Shown here piece after piece: positions 23,011-34,637 of a DNA stretch of 64,000 bases. The notes beneath the pieces are model-generated. The model saw only the letters and a list, made by a program, of their open reading frames with translations. It searched no databases and was not told the DNA's origin. The DNA lies in NCBI GenBank assembly GCA_948146395.1, contig OX411559.1:3210501-3274500 (forward strand). Reading direction: 5' to 3'. Made by a program: the position numbers and the translations under genes. The stretch is from Fragum whitleyi (lineage: Eukaryota; Mollusca; Bivalvia; Cardiida; Cardiidae). The stretch's first letter is position 1. Each line of letters opens with the position of its first letter.

Positions 23011-23803
23011 CATTTCCAAATCAAGAAACTTTACTATGTTTGTTCTAAAATTGATGGAAATGATTGTGTGAAACGAAGCTGATGATTTCCCGCCAGCTTG
23101 ACGTCACTGTAGTTGCTACACCACGTCGGAACGTTGTCTGGCAAAAATGCGCGCTTTTAGAGCTTTATGCGAAGATTGATGGTGTTAGAAACTATTTTAG
23201 GTGTAAATGCTGCTAATATTAGGCCAACATTCCAATTCTTTGTGAAATACCTTAAATCTATCAATCAATGAGTAAACGGATAATTTTAATTAAATATTAT
23301 ATTAAACGCGTCGCTCTGAATACTGTGCAGGTTTCATGCTTGTGTCTTTAGGCTAACTATACCGTTCTTTTGTTAGGCGAGTCGCGAGGATTCCGCTACA
23401 TGTACCCGTAAAACCCTGCAATGGTCGCAACGTACTTTTATTAAGACCATCTGAAAATGGCCCCACTCAAAATCATTTTGAACCACTTACTCAGAGCTCC
23501 ATTCGTGGCATTCCAAACCTACTCAATCAAAACGCCCCTATATCAGTCATAACGCTCCGGAATAAAAGTATGTGGTTGGTATGTGAAGACACAGAGATCT
23601 ATTTATCTTACATTACGCCATTTTATGAGATCGATAGTCAATATCACAATATCATAAAATTATAAGTTGTGGGACTCCGCGATTTAAGGATAAACAGACG
23701 CCGTACGGACTCCGTAAGACAAATGTAAGCTAGGCTAAAATGGTTGACCAATATTCAACTTTATCACCTTCTAAAGACCGTAGACAGGACAATAATAATT
23801 TAT
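23011..23803. other. Spacer
   Basis: No gene. TTGACGTCACTG at about 23098 is a CRE-like palindrome. Text near 23445-23560 (CCACTCAAAATCATTTTGAA, CAGAGCTCCATTCGTG) is a weak relative of dispersed family A. Confidence 0.4.
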
Positions 23804-25467
23804 TAGTCCCCCACCGGTTACCGGTTGGGGGAGAATAGGTTTGCTCGATTCCGTCTGTCCGTCCGTCTGTACGTCCGTCCGTCCTTCCGTCTGTCCGTAT
23901 GTCCGTCACATTTTTGTCCGGGCTATATCTTCTAAACCATATGTGCTAGCAATTTCAAACTTGGTACACTTATAGATCTCATTTAGGAGTAGTGTCATGT
24001 TCAAGAACTGTTACTCTGCCACACCCACTTTTTGAGTTATTGCCCTTTGTTGTTTATCCTTACATTCTTGTCTGGATCATATCTCCTAAACTATGTGTGC
24101 TAGCAACTTCAAACTTGGTACACTTATAGATCTCATTGAGGAAAAGTGTCATGTTCAAGAACCATTACTCTGCCATGCCCACTTTTTGAGTTATTGCCCT
24201 TTGTTGTTTTTACCCTTACATTCTTGTCCGGAACATATCTCCTAAACTATGTGTGCTAGCAACTTCAAACTTTGTACACTTAAAGATCTCATTGAAGAGA
24301 AGTGTCATGTTTAAGATCCATAACTCTGCCACACCAACTTTTTGAGTTATTGCCCTTTGTTGTTTTTACCCTTACATTCTTGTCCGGATCATCCTAAACT
24401 TTAAGTGCTAGCAACTTCAAGCTTGGTACACTTAAAGATCTCATTGAGGACAAGTGTCATGTTCAAAAACTGTTATTCTGCTACGCCCACTTTTTGAGTT
24501 ATTGCCCTTTGTTGTTTTTACCCTTACATTTTTGTCCGGATCATATCTCCTAAACCATAAGTGTTAGCAACTTCAAACTTTGTACACTGATAGATCTTAT
24601 CGAGGACAAGTGTCATGTACAAGAACTGTTACTCTGCCATGTCCACTTTTTGAGTTATTGCCCTTTGTTGTTTTTGGTCTTACATTCTTGTCCGGATTAT
24701 ATCTCCTAAACTATAAGTGCTAGCAACTTTAAACTTTGTACATGTATAGATCTCATTGAGGACGAGTGTCATGTACAAGAACTGTCACTCTGCCACACCC
24801 ACTTTTTGAGTTATTGCCCTTCGTTGTTTTTACCTTTACATTTTTGTCTGAAACATATCATCTAAACCATAAGTGCTACAAACTTCAAATTTGCTACACT
24901 TATAGATATCATTGAGGACAAGTGTCATGTACAAGAACTGTCACTCTGCCATGTCCACTTTTTGAGTTTTTGCCCTTTGTTGTTTCTATCCTTACATTTT
25001 TGTCCCGTACTTATCCCCTAAACCATAAGCCCTAGCAACTTCAAACTTTGTACACTGGTAGATCTCATTGAGAAGAAGTGTAGTGCACAAGAACTGTTAC
25101 TCTGCCACATCCACTGTTTTAGTTATTGTCCGTTGTTGTTTTTTATCCTGACATTTTTGTCTGTACCATATTTCCTGAGCCATCAGTGCTAGCAACTTCA
25201 AACTTGGTACACTAATAGATCTCATTGAAGACAAGTGGTATGTACAAGAATCATTCTTCTCCGCCCACTTTTGGAGTTTTTGCCATTGGTTGTTTTTACT
25301 CTTATATTTTTGTTTGGGACATTTTGTTCAAAACCTAATGTGCTAGCAACTTCTAATTTTGTATACAGTTATAGATCTAGTTAGTAGGAGATATATTATA
25401 AGAAAGGATTTTTTTGTTATCCGGTGGGGGACTCCTGTATTGCATCGCAATACGACATGCACTTGTT
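23804..25467 (-). mobile_element. HINE/pearl-like element, ten ~156-bp units, apparently complete
   Basis: Both edges carry the same 13-bp sequence in inverted orientation: AGTCCCCCACCGG (23804-23816) and CCGGTGGGGGACT (25421-25433). The left edge continues as a palindrome (ACCGGTTACCGGT), then a CCGT/CTGT microsatellite (23851-23907). The core is marked by TTATTGCCCTTTGTTGTTT at 24041, 24195, 24351, 24503, 24659, 24815, 24971, 25127 and 25281 (spacing 152-156), each with TGCTAGCAACTTCAAACTT and AGATCTCATTGAGGA. The right edge TGCACTTGTT is the reverse complement of AACAAGTGCA, a variant of the common head. About 1.66 kb, no protein. Confidence 0.88.
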
Positions 25468-26757
25468 TTTTTTATTATCATTTAATAATCAATTTGACTT
25501 CTCGAAACCACCAACTAAAAAATTAATGTGGAAAATGCAAGTAATTATGATTTTACCGATATCAGCAGTATTGTAGGCATTTTGTTCAATCGTCTTCGGA
25601 TGTTAAAAAAGCACATTACTGCAAACATGTTCATGCTGTTTTTTTGGTCACCCAATGACAAAATAGTCCATGTTTCCCCGTTTTGTTTAGTTAAATCCAG
25701 ATTTTCGTCTGTTTTAATTTTTTCTTTTTCAATTTCATCTACAGTTCAAAGCGCCTCTGTCCTTATGAATAGAATCGGCCTTGTTACGCACTTCTCACAA
25801 ATTTCATCTTAAAAACATCTTTGTAATCCATAACTGGAATAAAAAAATCACACAAAGTAAGGATGTGTTTGAAAATTCATCAAACAAATTATTCTAATTT
25901 CATTTTTTTTTTAAATAATAGTCCTTCTTATCTGTCACATCGCCAGGTCGTGTCGTAAATGAATAAAATGAATATTCCACAAACTTTTTTTGAGTGGGTG
26001 GAATTCTAAAATTAAACGGAGTCTGAAAAAAAACGTAGACCTTTTTTGCTAAAATATATTTCCTTGATCTGTTAAAATCATTTTACTACGGCGACACAAA
26101 GCTGCAAAAATGTGACCGACGTTCCAGAGAAGTGCAAAAGGGTTACCCATGCGAATAAACACAAAACGACGTCATCAACGTTGATTTCCGACGTCGATGT
26201 TAATAATCCCTATGGTTGCCTCCAAAATAATCGTATTGCTCTTAAAAAAACACAGTGGCATATTATTATTTATTTATCTTTATTTATCTTTTTGGTACGA
26301 ACTTGAATAGATTTGAATGCTCTTTAAGTGTGTTAAATTTAAAAGAAAACTGTCGAGCTGTTTTTTTTTTCTTCTTTTAAAGGCCATTTACAAACATTTA
26401 AGCAAAATTCTGCAAACAAATGCGTATTTTTTACTAAGCCCGCTCGCGTTATTTCGCATCGGTTTATGGACGAAAATTTAAGCAAAGCTTACAAAAAAGA
26501 ACAGGTAAATTCAAACCTAAATGTTCTAAAAAATTTATTTAAAAAAAATCTTTAATGTCGGAGAAAACAACGGTTAAGCCAACTAGACATCGATCAAAAA
26601 AGGCGTTTTTTCTTGTGTCAATTTCTCAAAAACGAATACGGTGACACCCCCCCCCCCCCCCCCCAATTGTTCATACTTTTGCTTAAACAATTTTTATTAT
26701 CAAATATTTAAAATTATAAAAAAGAATCTGTAGACAAAATTATTTGCGCGCGTGTGT
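25468..26757. other. AT-rich spacer
   Basis: No gene recognised. The 94-codon frame at 25528-25812 has no domain. A C-run occupies about 26648-26664. Confidence 0.4.
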
Positions 26758-27375
26758 TTTTTAAGCACTTTTTCCACAGGGGTCGAATTCGGGTCAAATA
26801 AACAAAGGTTTTACCGTGTGCGATGGTCTTGTTAAATTGCTTACATCACTTGTAATACCATTTAGTGTTTCTCTTGTAGCCGCAGTGATACAGTCCTTAA
26901 ATGTCTAGTTAGTAACATCTTAAAATTGACATTCACCTCGTGCAAGACCATTTTAAATCTCTCACCCGGCGCTCCATTCGTTCATTCAGTCTAAATCACC
27001 CAAAAACGCTAAGGAATCGTTTATAGCAGTTCGAAATCGTTTCATGGTCAGTATTTCATTACAATTTATCAAATAATTCAACTTTTTTCTTTGGTCGGTG
27101 AGAATATAAACGGGACTGATAAAGACTGATAGGTTCGTGAAGACACATAAATTGGGTACATACACGTAGATTCTTTTAAATAAAAGAGAAGGTAAAAATT
27201 GGTAATTTTGTCCAACTTTGACGAAATTAGCGATCATGTACGTGCGTGTATTACAGTAAGTTACATCGGGAAATTGACATTCACTTCAATCAAAACCATT
27301 CTAAATCGCTTTTCTAGCGCTCTATTGACTCATTCTAAACACTCACTCAAACCATTCAAAAACGACCAAATCTGG
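26758..27375 (+). repeat. Dispersed families B (end) and A (two copies)
   Basis: 26758-26815 shares TTTTTAAGCACTTTTTCCAC and GGTCAAATAAAC with the end of the family B copy at 32.25 kb. Family A copies lie at 26905-26995 (GTTAGTAACATCTTAAAATT, CGGCGCTCCATTCGTTCATT, CACCCAAAAACGC) and 27245-27375 (AGTAAGTTACATCGGGAAAT, AAAACCATTCTAAATCGC, AAACCATTCAAAAACG). No terminal repeats or target duplications could be defined. Confidence 0.6.
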
Positions 27376-28234
27376 AATCGACAAATTGCATTCATATTCT
27401 ATTAAAGAAAGGTAATCAGTATCGCTATTTTTTCATTCTTGAACAAAATTTGCGATATAGGATTTACTCCTATTAAATTCGCTCAAAACTCGTTCCACAT
27501 ACTTATTCAATTTCATTCCAAAATTATTCATCTTGTCTATTTCGCGTTGATGTTAACTGTATCTCCTTTAAATTTCATTCGTAACTTGCTCTACACACTC
27601 AATAAATATCACTCAAATATCATCAAAGGATATCAGACAGTCTTTTTTTTAGAAGAAATGCATAATCATGTTCATATCAGAACCATATTCATCTGGATTT
27701 GATTTTTAAAAGTTTAGCCATAAAAAAAAAAGACTGCTAGAGAATAATAATGACATTTAAGTGTCTTAAGAAATCAATGTTTCTGGTCTCGGCTGTGGGA
27801 AATTATCATGAAAGGAAGAGCTTCATCATGATAAATTCTTCCAACCTTGAGACACAAACACAAACATACTCGATTTAACTTAAGGTAAAATTTACTGTAC
27901 AATGCCTTAGCACTGACGTTTTTCCCTTTCGGAGAAAGAAGCACGACTTGATGGTTAAGTGTTGTCGATTACAATAGCAACATCGTGTTTAACAAGGGGG
28001 TTGTTTTGGAATAATATTGAATGAGTGGAATAAGCGACAATTTTTAGTGATATGTTTTTTTTAATCAAAAGTGTTCGCTTGTTATATCATATGATCATCT
28101 TTTGATCATCAATTTGTTTGTGTGTCCTCACGAAGTAGTCATAGTCTTCCAAATCCGCGCAAGCCATTAATATCATTGATTGGCTGAAGCGTGGATGATT
28201 GATTATGGCTATTTTTTTTTAACGATTTCCGAGT
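27376..28234. other. AT-rich spacer
   Basis: The region continues with TTCATTCCAAAATTATTCATC and CACTCAATAAATATCACTC near 27505-27620, probably decayed family A text. Nothing else recognised. Confidence 0.35.
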
Positions 28235-28360
28235 TTTTTTTAATAATTCAGAGCCGGTTGTGACTTTTTGGAATGCCAGGAATTGAGCGCTGAATGGTTG
28301 ATTCGAATTTTCTTAAGTGGGGTTTGTGTCAATTTCACTCTGTCCGTAACTGTAATTCTT
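28235..28360 (-). repeat. Dispersed family A, minus copy
   Basis: On the minus strand: AATTACAGTTACGG, GTGAAATTGACAC, CAACCATTCAGCGCTCAATT and GGCATTCCAAAAAGTC, in the order seen for the copies at 18.4, 26.9 and 53.1 kb. Confidence 0.55.
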
Positions 28361-28767
28361 TGTGTACCACTAATACGCATTCATGTGTCCAGTATGTCAA
28401 AACGATGCAAACTGTTTGGCAAAGTGTTTGCCACTTATACACTATTTTGAATAAGCAAGTAAATAGGTTAACCCAGATAGAAAAGGTCTCTTTTTACTCA
28501 ATCAAATACACATGCATCTTTTTAATAGAACACTTAAATTATTTTACATTTTACACGCACTGCTTCATATTTGTTCTCGAATATCAAATTACAATTTTAA
28601 CTATGTTCTAAATGAATCAATTGCGCCATAAAATTCTTTACTTCCTGTACTTGCTTTTAAATAGAATTGATAATAAGGGTCTTAATGTAATCATCTAATC
28701 ATTTTGCTAAACAGTATAGGTTGTGTTCTAAAGGCAACACAATCATAACTACATGGAAACAAACAAT
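28361..28767. other. AT-rich spacer
   Basis: No gene or defined repeat. The 105-codon frame starting at 28294 has no domain, is AT-rich and overlaps the family A copy. Confidence 0.35.
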
Positions 28768-29658
28768 TGTCAGTACTCGGCGGTACAACGTATAGACGAG
28801 TACTATTGTCCTGTCGAACGGGTAGTGCACAAACCGGTTTTACACGAGAGTTTACTGTGGTAGCTATTTATAGATTGGGCGTTGACTTGAATAATCACCT
28901 CTACCGAGACTCTCCTGGGGGAAATTCAAATGGCAGCCCGATAGTCGCGTGAGATGATGTACTAATCTAAACTTGACTGTGATATGCATGCGCAGAAAGG
29001 ACATTCATGTGAACGGAGTTACCTACTGGTGGTAGTAAACAAACTTCACATTTACCGCTACAATAACTAATTAACCACGAAAAATCGTTATCCCATTAAG
29101 AAATGTGATCAACTCGTGCAAAATACTAATTAAAAAAAGAAAAGGGTATTTTTTGTTTAAAGTAATAGAGAACATTTGATTTTTTTGTAATCGAATTGTT
29201 GTGTACTATTTTCAACGCCATTTTGGAACCCAAGTAACACCGGGCTGACCCAGGATCTGAAGCGTCGAGGTTGAAAGGTTAAAATGGCATCACTAGTATC
29301 AAAACCGAGGTCGATCTGATGGAAACCAGGTTAACTCGGGTCGAAACCGAGTACGATATGAACTTACCCCTGGTGTCAAGACGTATTTCACATTCGATAT
29401 TTATCGATATTCGTAAGCGTAAATAGAATGAGACTCAACTTTCATCGGCAGTGACAGAGACAAACGAGTACAGGATTCCAGAGTTTATTACCACAGTTTT
29501 TATCTCTGTTTTTGTCCGGGCGAGTCAGACCGTATTTGCGCTGTTTGTCATCATTGTTTAACGCACGATTGTATGTAGTATTTAGCCCGCCTTGTGTTAT
29601 CTTGTATTGTAAGTTACAACAGTTGATGTCAATAAACGCGTCTCGTATACGCATAACA
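28768..29658 (+). other. Possible solo LTR or LTR-like block
   Basis: Starts TGTCAGTACTCGG and ends CGCATAACA (TG...CA borders). The last ~200 bp has an LTR-like R-U5 character: TTGTATTGTAAGTTACAACA, then a polyadenylation signal in GTCAATAAACGCG at about 29630, close to the CA end. On the opposite strand CTATAAATAGC lies at about 28864-28874. There is no matching 5-bp target duplication (ACAAT versus TAGGT), no second LTR and no gag-pol. Low confidence. Confidence 0.25.
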
Positions 29659-29727
29659 TAGGTTTATGTTGGTTGTTAGTTTGTAAGTCCGTCGGGTAGG
29701 ACCACGCGTTTGTCTTTAGTTAATAAG

Positions 29728-29944
29728 TTCGGCCGCGGCACTTATCCTTTCCGACATTTGTCTTCCACCAATGGGTAGATAATCGTTAACCTATGTGGAA
29801 TAGCAACTGGAGGCTAGGAAAGAGATGTGGTGGTAGTACTGGTGTGAGAAATACCAGGAATCCATCGTTAGGTGCTCCAGTCGTCGCGATATAACTGAGA
29901 GATTGTTGAAAGCGACGTAAAACCCCAATTCAAATCAAATCAAG
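29728..29944 (+). mobile_element. SINE, 5'-truncated, with 12-bp target duplication
   Basis: The body of the tRNA-derived SINE: CTTATCCTTTCCGACATTTG, GGGTAGATAATCGTTAACC, TAGTACTGGTGTGAGAAATA, GGTGCTCCAG and GAAAGCGACGTAAAACCCC. It ends in a TCAAATCAAATCAA tail. It is flanked by perfect TTAGTTAATAAG copies at 29716-29727 and 29945-29956. The tRNA head is absent, as expected from incomplete target-primed reverse transcription. Confidence 0.9.
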
Positions 29945-30384
29945 TTAGTTAATAAGAATCCTTACACTAATCAATACTGTCTTACGTTGCCTTCTTCGGG
30001 AAAGGTTTTTTTTTAATTTCTGGTTTTTCAAAGTGGGAATAAGTCAAAGTCAACAGGTCGATTTAGCATCTCGCAATATATTTAGCAGAGTATGTACGAT
30101 GAATTACAAAACACGCCAAACGTATTCAAATTACCGTTATATTAACATATCTGAAAGCAGTGAATATTTCTGTCCTTAAGGCTGCGTTCACACGGTATTT
30201 GCTATACGCTAAACGGGAACGACGGTTCACATTGGCAGCACAAAGATCCAATGCCTTCCTTTCTTGATTAAAAATTCAAGCGGATGATTCTTCTCTGTTT
30301 TATTACAGTTAGTAACATCTTGAAGATGACATTCACCTCGACCAAAATATTCTCAACCACCTTCTCAGCATTCCATTCATTGAC

Positions 30385-30560
30385 CCGGGTTCGATCCTAG
30401 ACGACGGCACTCATCGTTTGTAACTATTTGTCTCCCACCTATAGGTCGATAATAGTAGACATAGATCGAATAGCAGATGGAGACTTAGGAAAAGATGTAA
30501 TGGTAGCACTAGAGTGAGAAATAACAAGATACAATTGTTTGTTGCTTTAGCAAACGCGAT
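30385..30560 (+). mobile_element. Degraded SINE copy
   Basis: Begins with the B-box GGGTTCGATCCTAG (about 30387), followed by TTTGTCTCCCACCTATAGGTC, GGAAAAGATGTAATGGTAGC and GTGAGAAATAACAAGATA. It matches the SINE body with many substitutions and lacks the last third. Confidence 0.7.
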
Positions 30561-31145
30561 ATGACCGAAGAGCCAACATTCCTGCAAATCGATCACGTAG
30601 TCACACAAAAAGTTGACGCACAAAAAGAAAGGTGCATAATTTATAAAAGGGAGGTAATGTCATATTTATATCATATTTCATCCAACATAACGAAACCATC
30701 GACACTATATCACCCCCCCCCCCCCATAATTTCATTTAAAAATCGCTCACCCCTCATTCAAGTTTGAAAGGAAATCATTCCATAAGCCATTCGCCTTATG
30801 AATCACACGATATCGTGTACAGTATCCGAAGTTGAGGCGGAAAGAAAAAAGAGAAATATTTTGGTACGGAAGCTCTTTGAAACGCGGACGGGGGGACAAC
30901 ACACCCCTTTGGGAATTTCGTTTTGCAGAAAATAATTATATAATTTCATATGTAAAAATCATTTATTTAACTTACATTTCAACCAGAAAAACCATTAAAC
31001 CTATTAAAATCTAAACTTTGACCGACAAAACAATTGTCACACGCTGCACGCTGAACGAACATAGAAAGTGTACTATTACCACTGTACTATACTATACGCA
31101 CCTTTACGCGCCTATACCTCGTTTTCGAATAGTGCCCTCTTATGC

Positions 31146-31429
31146 CAGAAGCCGCCGCCATAGCGCAGTTGGTTAGGCATTAGACTTCCAATATGAAAGT
31201 CGTGGGTTCGATCCCCGATGGCGGCAAATACCCTTTCCGACGTTTGTCTCTCACCAATGGGTAGATAATCGTAAACCTATGTGAGATAGCAGTCGGAGGC
31301 TAGGAAAGGATGTAATGGTAGTACTGATGAAAGAAATAACAGGAATCCTTTGTTAGATACTCCGGCCGCCGCGATATAACTGCGATATTTTTGAAAGCGG
31401 CGTTTAACCAATTCAAACAAACAAACAAA
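31146..31429 (+). mobile_element. Full-length tRNA-derived SINE with 12-bp target duplication
   Basis: The complete copy of the family. A tRNA-like head (31154-31226) is followed by the body CCCTTTCCGACGTTTGTCTC, TAGATAATCGTAAACCTATG and AGGCTAGGAAAGGATGTAAT. The 3' end GAAAGCGGCGTTTAACC carries a (CAAA)n-type tail. Target-site copies GCCCTCTTATGC lie at 31134-31145 and 31430-31441, exact. Pol III transcription from the internal A and B boxes and mobilisation by a LINE are expected for such SINEs. It inserted into the TIR element at 30179-31544. Confidence 0.93.
31154..31226 (+). other. tRNA-like head of the SINE (not a tRNA gene)
   Basis: A 7-bp acceptor stem GCCGCCA/TGGCGGC is perfect, the A-box TAGCGCAGTTGG and B-box GGTTCGATCCC are intact, and the T arm is good. 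The anticodon arm is poorly paired and its loop CTTCCAA would give anticodon TCC (Gly-like). Other copies have GTC. It is fused to the SINE body with no tRNA terminator, so I read it as the internal promoter of the SINE. Confidence 0.8.
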
Positions 31430-31546
31430 GCCCTCTTATGCGACCCTGTATAAGGAAATCAACGTGTTTGATTTTAACTATATGCATGCCCTAAAATACG
31501 TTTACCGTATACCCAATTTGTCTAGTCCTATGTGAACCCAGCCTTA

Positions 31547-32084
31547 GGTGCATTTCAAAAAGACCAGCGAATTGTGTAGACTCTAAACTTTTCGCCACAA
31601 GTTAGCATAACGGTCATTACTGTTGCAGTTTCTATCTCTCTGCTTAGTAATTGAAACGTCAATGGAACTGTTATACTCAAATTCAGATTATCTCGTTATA
31701 GGAAAGTTTCAGGTACAGTAAAGAACACTGTGAAATTGATACCGATACCAATCAAAACAAGACAAAATTTATATGCAATGCATCAAAATAGGCCGCAAAT
31801 TATTTGGTTATCATCAATGAGTAATGTATTTTTTTTATAAAAATATTTTTTTGCAAACAATACCTATCTAGAGTTTAAAGATTTTAACAACAATAATGGC
31901 CCTACTTTAGCATGCACACCCGGCTTAAATACACTAAGGAGTACTTTATTTCAACATAGGCACAATGAATTACACATGATGGTAAAGTGATTGCCTTTTT
32001 TAGCTTGTCTGTTTTCTAAGAAAACTTGATGTATGGAGATCATTTTAGCGGCGTTGGCACTGTTGTTGTTGACCTGTTGTTATT
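31547..32084. other. AT-rich spacer
   Basis: No gene or repeat recognised. Confidence 0.35.
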
Positions 32085-32290
32085 GAAGATATAGTGCGGT
32101 TTTATTGACTTTAATCTCACCCCTGCTATTTAGATGAATAAAAAACTGATTATTCCTACTCGGCTTTGCACGTGCTTTCATAGGAATGAATAACAAACGA
32201 TAATGAATGTATTATACGTTTTGTTAAATGATAAATTATGCCGGTAATTGTTATTTAAGCATTTTTTCCACAGAGGTCAAAGTCAGGTCA
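32085..32290 (+). repeat. Dispersed family B, copy 2
   Basis: Counterpart of 22810-23010 (GATATAGTGCGGTTTTATTG, TTATTCCTACTCGGCTTTGC, GTGCTTTCATAGGAATGA, GGTAATTGTTATTTAAGC). It extends into CATTTTTTCCACAGAGGTCA, shared with 26765-26785. Confidence 0.65.
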
Positions 32291-32481
32291 AAATAACCAG
32301 GCTAAATCTTCATAAAACTTAGCATGTATGTTCAATATCTCAAGAGCTATCCAGACAATCAAGGGGGACAACTCTGAAAAAGGGTTTTGTAAGAGTCCAT
32401 TTTTCCACTCAGCTTTTTGTATTATCCAGCACCTGCAGCCAAGCACAGCCAAGGGTTGCACCCATAGGCGGTGCTCTTGTT
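32291..32481 (-). mobile_element. 5' end of a HINE-like element, minus orientation
   Basis: Read on the minus strand it starts TAACAAGAGCACCGCCTATG, the common AACAAGAG head, followed by GGGTGCAACCCTTGGCTGTG and, further in, core-like text (TCAAGAGCTATCCAGACAATC on the plus strand). The microsatellite and hairpin end are absent. Confidence 0.6.
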
Positions 32482-34404
32482 AGAATAATTTATTCACTCA
32501 ACCTTCATGCTGATGTATGCGGAATTTTCCGAAGAAATGAGCATAAAGAAAGAAAATACAGACTAAAAAAAATAGCACAAACAATTCTGAAACAGAACAC
32601 GAGGCAAAAGATTCAAGTTATCATTCAATAGCTGTCACTCAAACTAGTACTAAGACTGCACCTATTTGAAGTAAAAGGACCTACTTCAGTTGTCCCAAAA
32701 CAGTTTGGTTAGAAAAAGTGATATGCTCCTTTCGTCGCATTGTTTTAATGCTTAAATAACAGTAACTGGCTTGAAATTATGTTGCCAGACAACTGCTACA
32801 TATCACACACAGGATTAGATTAATTAAGTTAGAGACATTTATTCTCTAGACCAGAGCTTTGATATAAGTCATCACACACTTTTGTACCAAAAGGATTTCG
32901 AGTGTAATTGTGCAAAATAAAGTATTGTGGGTTTTTTTAAACCGCAAAAATGCCATTTTTACTTTATGTTTAACAAGACCAAAACAGACAGGAGTGTAAC
33001 CATAGGTGTATCTCCTGTGAGAATCACTTTGATGTAAAAAGAATTGAAGAAAACAGGGGGGAAAGAGAGTAAAAACTAGGTCAAGTATGTCTGAGTGATC
33101 AGTCATTTTAATGAAATGTGCAATATTTGTAAAATCAAGTCATAACCAAAACCCCTGATTTTTATTGCTCAATGATTTTCATTACAAAACAGTTGTTGAA
33201 AAACTGTTGTTTGATCCAGGCTGCATTATACGGTTTTCTATGTTTTGAATAAAAACATTGGACAGGTTTTATAATAATGTATCCCTAATCCCCCATGGTC
33301 ATATTCAAAACGCATTCATAATGCTAGGCCGCTTCTCAATAAAAATAAATCACTAACTCAGAGCCATATTTAACTTACTCGCTCAAACCATTCAAGAGTC
33401 TCCGAAATCTTTCAAAATCAAGGTGGGGAGTCATATGACTTGAAGGTAACATGTATTTAAAAATGGCGACTGAACCTCACTTCACGATGTTTTTTTTTTT
33501 TTTTTTTTCAGGTATACTTTCTTTCGTGTAAAATTTTGATTTACTACATAGCCCAACAAAAATTTCGCTCAGACTTCAGCCATTTCATCAAACACTCTTG
33601 AAATGTAAAGAACACCTGTTCGTTGTCATATTTTTCAAATAGGTAACATGTACTAAATTTATTTTCCCCCTTTAGTTGTGTACAATTTAGACAGAAAAAG
33701 AAGGTTTTTAGGTATTAACGAAAATATTTGGGTAACATGTACAAACAAATATAACTTGTGGTTTAATTGCAGTTAAAGTAATACAGGCTTAAGGCAAACC
33801 CTTTACTTTGTATAACTTTGTAGAAAATAAAGGTGAAAAGTGTTAGGTAAATGATAAAAAAAATACGGCTATCCCTTATATTTATATACTTATAATTTTG
33901 TTGTTGTTGTTAATTGTTGCTTTAACACTTTTGTTCAATCATATAACATACAAAATAGTTTTAAATTGTTTTAGTTATTCTGTTGTCATTTAGATCTGTC
34001 CCATTCAGATTCTTTCTCATAAAACCCAAATATGGTTAAGGTTATTACCTATGCTTTTGTGCTTATTGTGTTTTGATATCATTGCATATATTATATGAGA
34101 TGCCATCTTTGTCATGAATGGGGGTATATTTGTAACTTAGATGTAGTCTTCGCATTTCTTTAATATATAAGGAAGTGTATTCTGGGGCTTACGGAGGTCA
34201 ACATGAGTATTAAATGAGTGACAAGTCAATAATACTTCACGTTAGCTATATTTCACATTAGCACGCACATAAATTTCGGTTGTTTTCGTTTGCCCTTTCA
34301 AAATATTTGAAACAAATGTTATCTGAACGATTCTTCCCATTATTGACTTCGTTATAAATAGGTAAATATTGATCTGTCACCTTATAAAATTGTCGCTATT
34401 TCTT
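32482..34404. other. Long AT-rich spacer
   Basis: No gene recognised. T-run at 33489-33509. Around 33330-33420 there are faint family A blocks (CTCAAACCATTCAAGAG). The 86-codon minus-strand frame at 32846-33106 shows no domain. Confidence 0.4.
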
Positions 34405-34637
34405 CCCCAGACCAACCCCGAGGGCGAAACTCATTAATCACTATGCGTCTCAAACTAATTGATAATCGTAGACCTATGTAAAATACATATAGTATTTAGG
34501 CTAGGGAAGGTTGTAATGGCAGTTATTTTATGGGGGAATACAAAAAAAATCCATTTTTAGGTGCCCCAGCCTCCGCAATTTCACTGGAAGATTGTTGTAA
34601 GTGGTATAAAACCCAATTTTTCAAACAAACAAATCCT
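34405..34637 (+). mobile_element. Old SINE copy, partial head
   Basis: Contains CCAACCCCGAGGGCG (degraded B-box end), TTGATAATCGTAGACCTATG, GCTAGGGAAGGTTGTAATGG, GGTGCCCCAGCCTCCGC and ATAAAACCCAATTTTTCAAACAAACAAA. Several deletions against the full copy at 31.15 kb. Target duplications not visible. Confidence 0.8.

Larger units (their letters stand above)
30179..31544. mobile_element. TA-flanked TIR element carrying nested repeats
   Basis: The left end AGGCTGCGTTCACAC and right end GTGAACCCAGCCT are inverted and lie between TA dinucleotides (30177-30178 and 31545-31546). Similarity extends inward: CTATACGCTAAACG on the left, CGTTTACCGTATAC on the right. TA flanks suggest a Tc1/mariner- or PIF-type superfamily, not resolved. 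The 1.37-kb span contains a family A copy (30305-30385), a degraded SINE (30385-30560) and an intact SINE (31146-31429), so the original element was nearer 0.8 kb. A C-run lies at 30712-30725. Confidence 0.65.

Noticed and set aside
23905..25400. CRISPR-like regular repeats
   Set aside because: Unit length is about 156 bp with no short-repeat/variable-spacer alternation, and the context is an animal transposable element.
26648..26664. Long C-runs (also 8250, 30712, 61434) as possible structured elements
   Set aside because: Simple homopolymers; such runs are common and their exact length is unreliable in assemblies.
31154..31226. Candidate tRNA-Gly(TCC) gene
   Set aside because: The anticodon stem is poorly paired and the sequence is fused to a SINE body with target duplications at both ends, so it is the SINE promoter region.
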